Source of the DNA: Oscillospiraceae bacterium
GTDB lineage: Bacteria > Bacillota_A > Clostridia > Oscillospirales > Oscillospiraceae
Assembly (NCBI GenBank): GCA_017459865.1
Contig: JAFUCD010000010.1
Location: forward strand, 1-64,000
Reading direction: 5' to 3'
Length of the DNA: 64,000 nt
This document shows positions 58,630 to 64,000 of the stretch, one piece after another; positions within the stretch are counted from its first letter, which is position 1, and each line of letters opens with the position of its first letter. Below the pieces are notes generated by a model. That model was not told the DNA's origin. It worked only from the letters and a program-made list of their open reading frames with translations, and made no database searches. The position numbers and the translations under genes are program-made.

Positions 58630-59260
58630 TGGAATTCCTCCGTAAGGTGTCTGTCACAAGGTCTGCGATTTTTTTCGCGCGCGGCAGGGCATGCTTCAGC
58701 ATTTCCTCACTATCTGCCGCAATGCGCTGCGCCTGCTCATCGTCCGGCAGCATTCCGGTGTTGATGATCACGTTCAGATAGGCGGCCTGTGCCGCCGCTG
58801 CCGCCATGATCGCGCCGCAGCCGACGTCGGAGATCATCAGCCTACTGCATTTTTCCAGCATTTCCTCTAAGAGTGTGATGACGTCTCCGCAGCACTCCAG
58901 CATCTCGTACGGCGCCCTGCAGGCGTCGAGCGTCACGCGCGTCATCGTCTCTGCGTATCCCGGCGCGTCCTTTGGCATGGAATAGGCTTTTGACAATGGC
59001 TCGAACGCCGCGGCGTCCGCCTCGATCAAAGCAAGAAACCGCTCACGCAGCTCCTCCGATCGTGCGATCATTCTCTGCTGGTCTGCCTCAAAAGCTGCAT
59101 ACTTTTTCTTCCCGACGGTCAGATTGCCTGCCATGGCGCACAATGCTGCCGCAAGTGCACCGCAGAGCGCCGCTGCGCCGCCCCCGCCGGGGATCGGGGC
59201 ACGCGAGGCAAGCTGTGTCGTAAAGTCTTGTACAGAGTCGTTGATGAGTCTTGTATCCAT
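58622..59260 (-). CDS. fchA: Formiminotetrahydrofolate cyclodeaminase
   Basis: 212 residues. ASRAPIPGGGGAAALCGALAAALCAMAGNLTVGKKKY is the family N-terminus (about residues 18-55); DACRAPYEMLECC and DVGCGAIMAAAAAQAAYLNV are also conserved. It converts formimino-THF to methenyl-THF and ammonia, feeding FolD. First gene of a leftward operon with GAGGTAA as ribosome-binding site. Confidence 0.92.
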   Translation of the reverse strand: MDTRLINDSVQDFTTQLASRAPIPGGGGAAALCGALAAALCAMAGNLTVGKKKYAAFEADQQRMIARSEELRERFLALIEADAAAFEPLSKAYSMPKDAPGYAETMTRVTLDACRAPYEMLECCGDVITLLEEMLEKCSRLMISDVGCGAIMAAAAAQAAYLNVIINTGMLPDDEQAQRIAADSEEMLKHALPRAKKIADLVTDTLRRNSNG

Positions 59261-59305
59261 ATATCGTTACCTCGGTATTTGAGACATCGGATTTTTACCG
59301 ACAGT

Positions 59306-59334
59306 AGTATATCCCAGATTTCAGATCGTGACAA
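59306..59334 (-). promoter_or_regulatory. Promoter of fchA-folD
   Basis: TTGTCA, 17-base spacer, TATACT read leftward, about 45 bases before the fchA ATG. Confidence 0.65.
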
Positions 59335-59372
59335 GCTTTTTCAGCTAGGACAAGCGCAAGTTCGATCATGCA

Positions 59373-59401
59373 TTGCGTTTTTGATCATCAGCAGTTATAA
59401 T
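59373..59401 (+). promoter_or_regulatory. Promoter of galT
   Basis: TTGCGT, 17-base spacer, TATAAT, about 50 bases before the galT ATG. Confidence 0.65.
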
Positions 59402-59453
59402 GAATTCAGAAACGCGTGAGCGTATCACGCTCTTTTGGGGAGGAAATTGAATC

Positions 59454-60956
59454 ATGAACGCGATCGATTTGTTGATCCGATATGCGCTGCAGACAGGTCT
59501 CATTGAACCCTGTGAAGAAAACTGGGCGCGGAACACGGTCCTGGACGTGCTCCGGGCGGATTCTCTGCCAGATGTTTCGCTGGCAGACGACGCATCGCTC
59601 AACGAGGTGCTGGACGCCCTTTGTGATGATGCGTATGCGCGTGGTGTGCTGAAGGAAAACTCCGTTGTATTTCGGGACCTTTTCGATACAGAGATCATGG
59701 GACGCCTGACGCCGCGCCCCGCACAGGTGCATGAGAAATTTCGGAGTCTGTATCAGCAGAGGCCGAAGCAGGCGACAGATTGGTACTATCGCTTCAGTCA
59801 GGATACCAACTACATTCGTCGTGACCGTATCGCTAAGGATATACAATGGAAGGCGCCGACCGAATACGGCGAGCTGGATATCACGATCAATCTCTCCAAG
59901 CCGGAAAAGGATCCCAAGGCGATCGCTGCGGCGCGCGATCTGCCTGCTTCCGACTATCCGCGCTGTCTGCTGTGCGCGGAGAACGAGGGGTATGCCGGGC
60001 GGGTGAATCATCCCGCGCGGCAGAATCACCGCATGGTGCCGATTACGATCTCCGGAGCGGAATGGTTTTTGCAGTATTCTCCCTATGTGTACTATAATGA
60101 ACATTGCATTTGTCTGAACCGGGTCCACACACCGATGAAGGTGGATCGGGCGTGCTTTGCAAAGCTGCTGGACTTCGTGCGGCAGTTCCCGCACTATTTT
60201 GTCGGGTCCAACGCCGATCTGCCCATCGTCGGCGGATCGATCCTTGCGCATGATCATTTTCAGGGCGGACGTTATACGTTTGCAATGGAAACCGCGCCGA
60301 TCGAGGAGCAAATCTCTTTCCCGGGATATCCGGAGGTTTCGGGCGGCATCGTGAAGTGGCCGATGTCGGTCATCCGCATTGCTTCCAAAGACAGAGAGCG
60401 TCTGACGGACCTTGCGGACGCGACCCTCACAGCTTGGCGGGGTTACACCGACGCCGAGGCGATGATCTATGCGGAGACGGAGGATACGCCGCACAATACG
60501 ATCACGCCGATCGCACGTATGCGAGACGGGAAATATGAGCTGGACCTTGTCCTTCGTAACAATCTTACAACGCGGGAGCATCCGCTGGGGCTTTATCACC
60601 CGCACGCGGAGCTTCATCACATCAAAAAGGAGAACATCGGACTGATCGAGGTCATGGGACTTGCGGTGCTGCCGGCGCGTCTGAAGGAGGAGCTTGCCGC
60701 CGTGGCGCAAAAGCTGGCAAGGGGAGAGGATCTCCGCGCCGATGCGCTGACAGAGAAGCACGCCGACTGGGCAGAGGACTTCCGGGGACGATATGTCATC
60801 ACGGAAGAGAATGCATGGGAGATCGTGCGCAGGGAGACCGGCCTGGTCTTCGCGAAGGTGCTGGAACATGCCGGAGTATACAAGCGCACAGACGAAGGGC
60901 GAGCCGCGTTCCGCAGATTTCTGCGATATGTGCAGGATGGATCGACTGACAATTGA
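59454..60956 (+). CDS. galT: UDP-glucose--hexose-1-phosphate uridylyltransferase, class II
   Basis: 500 residues. This is the Firmicutes GalT type (pfam01087/02744-like long form): FYRFSQ-type DWYYRFSQDTNYIRRDRI, CLLCAENEGYAGR, and the nucleotidyl site ILAHDHFQGGRYTFAME, where the histidines of the HDHFQGG loop serve in uridylyl transfer; TPHNTITPIARM is also conserved. It is a step of the Leloir pathway. galK and galE are not adjacent. GGGAGGAAA ribosome-binding site. Confidence 0.93.
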   Translation: MNAIDLLIRYALQTGLIEPCEENWARNTVLDVLRADSLPDVSLADDASLNEVLDALCDDAYARGVLKENSVVFRDLFDTEIMGRLTPRPAQVHEKFRSLYQQRPKQATDWYYRFSQDTNYIRRDRIAKDIQWKAPTEYGELDITINLSKPEKDPKAIAAARDLPASDYPRCLLCAENEGYAGRVNHPARQNHRMVPITISGAEWFLQYSPYVYYNEHCICLNRVHTPMKVDRACFAKLLDFVRQFPHYFVGSNADLPIVGGSILAHDHFQGGRYTFAMETAPIEEQISFPGYPEVSGGIVKWPMSVIRIASKDRERLTDLADATLTAWRGYTDAEAMIYAETEDTPHNTITPIARMRDGKYELDLVLRNNLTTREHPLGLYHPHAELHHIKKENIGLIEVMGLAVLPARLKEELAAVAQKLARGEDLRADALTEKHADWAEDFRGRYVITEENAWEIVRRETGLVFAKVLEHAGVYKRTDEGRAAFRRFLRYVQDGSTDN

Positions 60957-60970
60957 TTAGTGTAAATCAA

Positions 60971-61017
60971 AGGAGCTGCCTCAATTTGACCGGTTTGGTC
61001 ATTTTGAGACAGCTCCT
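60971..61017. terminator. Long hairpin between converging genes
   Basis: AGGAGCTG (60971-60978) pairs with CAGCTCCT (61010-61017), extended inward by CTCAA/TTGAG and TGACC/GGTCA. Shared by galT and the SGNH gene. Confidence 0.7.
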
Positions 61018-61028
61018 CTGTCATGTGA

Positions 61029-62291
61029 TTATTTTGGTTGGAATTTGTTGAACACGGAATAGATGTTCTTCAAAATCGTCGTGTATGTGTTCTGGATCGT
61101 ATAACTCGGCTTTGTGATCGTGATCGTCGGTGTGACGAACTTGCCCTCGTGGAGGACCTTGCCGCAGTCCGCGCACACCTCCTTGCTGGTGTACTCGGTG
61201 TGGATGCCGACCTTTACCTTGTCGAACAGCTTGTTCGTGTGCGTGTGGCGGCAGGTGTTCAGTTCGGCGAGCGCGTCCAGCACACGATCCGCGATATACG
61301 CATGGCCCTCGGCGTCGGGGTGGATGCCCAGCAGGAAGCCGTCAACATCTTTGACGATATCGACCAGATCGGTTCCCTCGGGATAGAAGACCGAGGCGTC
61401 CGGTGCGTCGACATAATAGACGTTGTCATACCCGGCTGCGACGCTTGCATAATAGTCGTTCAGAGAGACCAGCGCGGCGTCGAGCAGATCGAAGATGGGG
61501 GAGAACGCCGCACCGGGGATCACTCTGAGCCCCTGAAAAGCTTTGTGATACCCGATCACGAGAATGTCTGCGTCATCAGGCGCAAGCTGTACGACGTCCT
61601 TCACGACCTCTGCGCAGTTGGTGCGGATCTCACAGACCTCGCGGTTGAAGGTGTATGTGAGATTGCCGAGCACGTTCGGGTCGCGCGCCAGATTCCGCAT
61701 GGCGGTGTTTAGGTATGCGACGACCGATTTGGCGTCAGAGATCTGCGTGATCTGATCCAGATCGATCAGGCCGGTCGCGCATGCCGCGTTGACCAGCGCC
61801 GCAGTAAGATCATTGATGCCGAGCTGCACCGTGACCAGGTCCGACTCGCGGATGTAACCGCAGATCTCGGTCCCCATTCCGCGGAGCCGTTCCGTGCGTT
61901 CGGGGTGCCGGTTGCCGTACCAGTCTTCTGTGCGGTCATAAGGGTTCTCCACGCCCATTCCGCGCTCCAGCAGGATCCGATAGTCACACAGTCTGCTGCC
62001 GGAGGACGCCGCCGGATGGATCGCGGTACCGTTGCTGGCTTCGAGCACATCGGCGACGAGATCGGTAAAGGAGCCGGTCACGCGTTTGCCGACGTTGAAC
62101 GGATCGTGGTTGTCGGTGTTCGGATCCAGACCGTAGCCCCAGGAGATGCTGTCTCCGAGATAGGTATAGGTGCGATAGGCAAGAGCGGGATTCGGGTTTA
62201 TGTCCACAGCCAGCGCGGAAGCGCCGAGCGTGCTGAAGACCAACACAGCGCAAAGCGCAAAAGAGAACAGACGCTTGATAGATCGTTTCAT
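61029..62291 (-). CDS. Secreted SGNH/GDSL-type esterase
   Basis: 420 residues with a Sec signal peptide (RLFSFALCAVLVFSTLGASALA). The catalytic blocks are in order: TYLGDSISWGYG (nucleophile Ser), VQLGINDLT (block III, Gly-x-Asn-Asp), and LGIHPDAEGHAY (Asp and His). The C-terminal 80 residues contain a CxxC (VCADCGKVLHEG) and a Thr-rich tail. It may deacylate surface or dietary polysaccharide, or lipids. ATG 62291 follows AAAGGAAC. It lies 43 bases after the CotH/SLH gene, so the two are one surface operon. Confidence 0.85.
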   Translation of the reverse strand: MKRSIKRLFSFALCAVLVFSTLGASALAVDINPNPALAYRTYTYLGDSISWGYGLDPNTDNHDPFNVGKRVTGSFTDLVADVLEASNGTAIHPAASSGSRLCDYRILLERGMGVENPYDRTEDWYGNRHPERTERLRGMGTEICGYIRESDLVTVQLGINDLTAALVNAACATGLIDLDQITQISDAKSVVAYLNTAMRNLARDPNVLGNLTYTFNREVCEIRTNCAEVVKDVVQLAPDDADILVIGYHKAFQGLRVIPGAAFSPIFDLLDAALVSLNDYYASVAAGYDNVYYVDAPDASVFYPEGTDLVDIVKDVDGFLLGIHPDAEGHAYIADRVLDALAELNTCRHTHTNKLFDKVKVGIHTEYTSKEVCADCGKVLHEGKFVTPTITITKPSYTIQNTYTTILKNIYSVFNKFQPK

Positions 62292-62334
62292 ATTCGTTCC
62301 TTTCGGGATCAAAATGTTGTTCTGGTTCAGGCGT

Positions 62335-64000
62335 TCAATTGCCGGCTGCACTGCGGAACAGGAACGTCACGATGTGTGCGCGTGTGCAGCTCGCATCCGG
62401 ATCAAAGGCTTCCGCAGAAGTGCCGCTGGTGATCTTGTTGGCGTTCGCCCAGAGTACCGCGTCGGTGAACCAGCTTCCGCCGGGGACGTCGCGGAACGGG
62501 TTGGCGTTTCCGCTCGTGCCGGGTTTTCCGGCGGCACGCCAGAGGAAGGTAACGACCTGTGCGCGCGTGCAGGGCGCGTCAGGCTCGAAGGTGTCGTCGG
62601 AAGTACCGGCCGTGATACCGTTCTCTACCGCCCAGAGCACCGCGTCATAGTAGTATTCGCCTTGCTGCACATCCTTGAACGGGTTTGCGGTGTTCTTTGC
62701 GGCAGGCTGTCCGGCAGCGCGCCACAGAAATGTTACGACCTGTCCGCGTGTGCAGACCTGCTCCGGTGCAAACAGCGTTTCGGAAATGCCTTTGGTGATG
62801 TTCTTGCGCACAGCCCAATCCACGGCGTTGGCATACCAGCCCTGCAGGCTGCGATCCACATCCGTAAAGAAATTAGCGTTGGCGGGTTTCTCGGCGTCTG
62901 AGCTCGGCGCAGGCGCGACAGGCGTCTCGCCGCTTGCCTTGACGGGTGCATTGAGAATGGCCTGCGCTGCGGTGGGCACCTTGCCGCCATGCGTCGTGCA
63001 GATCACGGGACCTGCGTTCGACACGATGCAGCGGTACTCAGATTTGTCAGCAGCGCTCAGAGCGAACTGCGCCTTCGTGGCTTCGGAAATGTTGGTCCAT
63101 GTTCCGTTCTCCAGACGCTGCCATTGATAGGAAGCGTTGTTGTCCCCGGCGGTAAGTGTGACCGTCAGCAGCTCACCATCGCCGCTGGTGGTGCGCGCGA
63201 TCTCGCCCGCAGGCGTCTCGCTGTAAAGATGATCAGTCAGCCACAGGACACGTTTTTCGCAATACTCGCGCAGATTATAGACATATTCATCCCAGTTCAG
63301 GGTCACATGATAATTCAGCGCATATTTTCCGGTCCCGATAAGATGCATGGTGTTGGGGGCAACCACATACTCCGCTCCGAGATGATGCGTGTTCCAGAGG
63401 TCATTGTTCATCAGCGCTGAATCCCGCAGAAGCGTTTGCTGCCGCGTGACATTTGCGGCGATGTCCTCAAAAACCGCTTTGTTTTCGCTGTAGACCTTCG
63501 CGACGTGCTGCATAAAGCTTGCGTGCTTTCCGAGCTCCTGCAACAGGCTGATCGGCTTGTCCACAGCGACGAGCCCGATGCTGTCGTTGTACCAGCCCTC
63601 AGCGGTCATTTGGGTCGGAATCGTGACGCCGACCAGGAACTTGTGCAGCGTACGTCCGAACGAAACGTCATAGTCCCAGGCGGGACCGGCGATAAGCTTG
63701 TCGTTTTCTGTCAGACCGTCACGATGCATCAGAAGACTTCCGGCATAGCAGTCATACGTCTTGGATACCTCATACATCAGGAACATTTTTGCCCAGGAGT
63801 CGAGATCGAAATAGTTTTGATAATCCTCGGAATCATACTGCAGCAGGGAAGCCCATGCCTCGTCGAACCAAGCTTCGATCTGCGATGCGTCGACACCGGC
63901 GTCAACCGCGTCGTCTCCGATATCCTTTACGGTGATGCGGTTATAGTAGCCGTCGTCCTTGATGGCGGCGCCGATCTCATACATGCCGGGGATCTGGAAC
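62335..64000 (-). CDS. CotH-kinase-type surface protein with three SLH domains, partial
   Basis: The 5' end lies beyond the window; about 554 residues are visible. The first 270 residues read as the C-terminal part of a CotH kinase domain (FDLDSWAKMFLMYEVSKTYD, GPAWDYDVSFGRTL with the metal-binding Asp pair). An Ig-like insert follows (TLTAGDNNASYQWQRLENG), then a short Pro/Ala linker and three SLH repeats, each with the pattern FxDV...W..AV.WA...I..G and ending in the FLWRAAG motif, which would anchor the protein to the cell wall. CotH kinases phosphorylate proteins, including spore coat; an exported, wall-bound version suggests a surface role. Confidence 0.87.
   Translation of the reverse strand, partial: FQIPGMYEIGAAIKDDGYYNRITVKDIGDDAVDAGVDASQIEAWFDEAWASLLQYDSEDYQNYFDLDSWAKMFLMYEVSKTYDCYAGSLLMHRDGLTENDKLIAGPAWDYDVSFGRTLHKFLVGVTIPTQMTAEGWYNDSIGLVAVDKPISLLQELGKHASFMQHVAKVYSENKAVFEDIAANVTRQQTLLRDSALMNNDLWNTHHLGAEYVVAPNTMHLIGTGKYALNYHVTLNWDEYVYNLREYCEKRVLWLTDHLYSETPAGEIARTTSGDGELLTVTLTAGDNNASYQWQRLENGTWTNISEATKAQFALSAADKSEYRCIVSNAGPVICTTHGGKVPTAAQAILNAPVKASGETPVAPAPSSDAEKPANANFFTDVDRSLQGWYANAVDWAVRKNITKGISETLFAPEQVCTRGQVVTFLWRAAGQPAAKNTANPFKDVQQGEYYYDAVLWAVENGITAGTSDDTFEPDAPCTRAQVVTFLWRAAGKPGTSGNANPFRDVPGGSWFTDAVLWANANKITSGTSAEAFDPDASCTRAHIVTFLFRSAAGN

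Noticed and set aside
1..64000. CRISPR array, rRNA or tRNA genes
   Set aside because: No regularly spaced repeats and no recognisable tRNA cloverleaf or rRNA sequence was seen when reading the intergenic regions.

Overview
The window looks like chromosomal DNA of an anaerobic, spore-forming Clostridia, most likely an Oscillospiraceae-type gut bacterium. That assignment is inferred from the GC-rich coding sequence, the remnant of an alpha/beta-type small acid-soluble spore protein gene, SLH surface domains, class II GalT, FchA/FolD folate enzymes, a TnpV transposon remnant and many low-potential Fe-S and flavin proteins. No rRNA, tRNA, CRISPR array, phage module or intact insertion sequence was seen.

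Layout. 1-0.8 kb: the 5' part of a cobalamin-synthesis gene (cobM) behind a cobalamin riboswitch. 0.8-4.7 kb: an alpha/beta hydrolase coupled to an ADP-ribosylglycohydrolase, a QueG-like Fe-S protein and a RelB/ParE-type toxin-antitoxin pair. 4.7-7.3 kb: a leftward redox operon (two FMN-reductase-like flavoproteins, nitroreductase, NTF2-like protein) divergent from an HxlR regulator, with overlapping promoters. 7.4-27.7 kb: a sulfur region of about 20 kb. A leftward sulfur-trafficking operon (rhodanese-TusA-DsrE fusion, TtcA-like PP-loop enzyme, HMA-SafE-cupredoxin membrane protein, DUF2318 protein) faces two rightward transcription units. The first is AGCS symporter-mccB-mccA, behind a Cys-rich leader peptide and terminator. 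The second is metNIQ, an aminotransferase, an OpuC-type ABC transporter with an embedded ferredoxin, metY, larE, a class II amidotransferase, a glutamate-cysteine ligase homologue and an ECF S component, behind a Met/Cys-rich leader peptide and terminator. These two leaders are the strongest candidates for undescribed regulatory elements.

27.7-36.4 kb: an AraC-regulated glycoside locus (domain-swapped GH3, GPH transporter, GH43, GH78). 36.4-40.7 kb: an AT-richer island with two HipA-like kinases, each next to a different HTH protein and a consensus promoter bearing a palindrome, plus a truncated TnpV, a 58-residue orphan and a truncated spore-protein gene. 40.7-42.1 kb: a flavoprotein and a TetR regulator. 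42.2-54.7 kb: a molybdenum region. A formate-dehydrogenase-like pair and a nearly complete Moco synthesis and molybdate-uptake operon (moe-like, moeA, mobB, moaA, MOSC, mog, modA, moaC, modB, modC, mobA) each follow a related leader RNA that resembles the Moco riboswitch. moaD and moaE are absent. 54.8-57.7 kb: NSS and BrnQ amino-acid symporters. 57.8-59.3 kb: folD-fchA, leftward. 59.4-61 kb: galT. 61-64 kb: a leftward surface operon (CotH-kinase/SLH protein, cut by the window edge, then an SGNH esterase).

The main theme is sulfur and metal-cofactor metabolism under RNA-level control. Promoter, riboswitch and pairing statements come from reading the sequence by eye; family assignments come from recognised motifs; substrates of transporters and orphan enzymes are inference.
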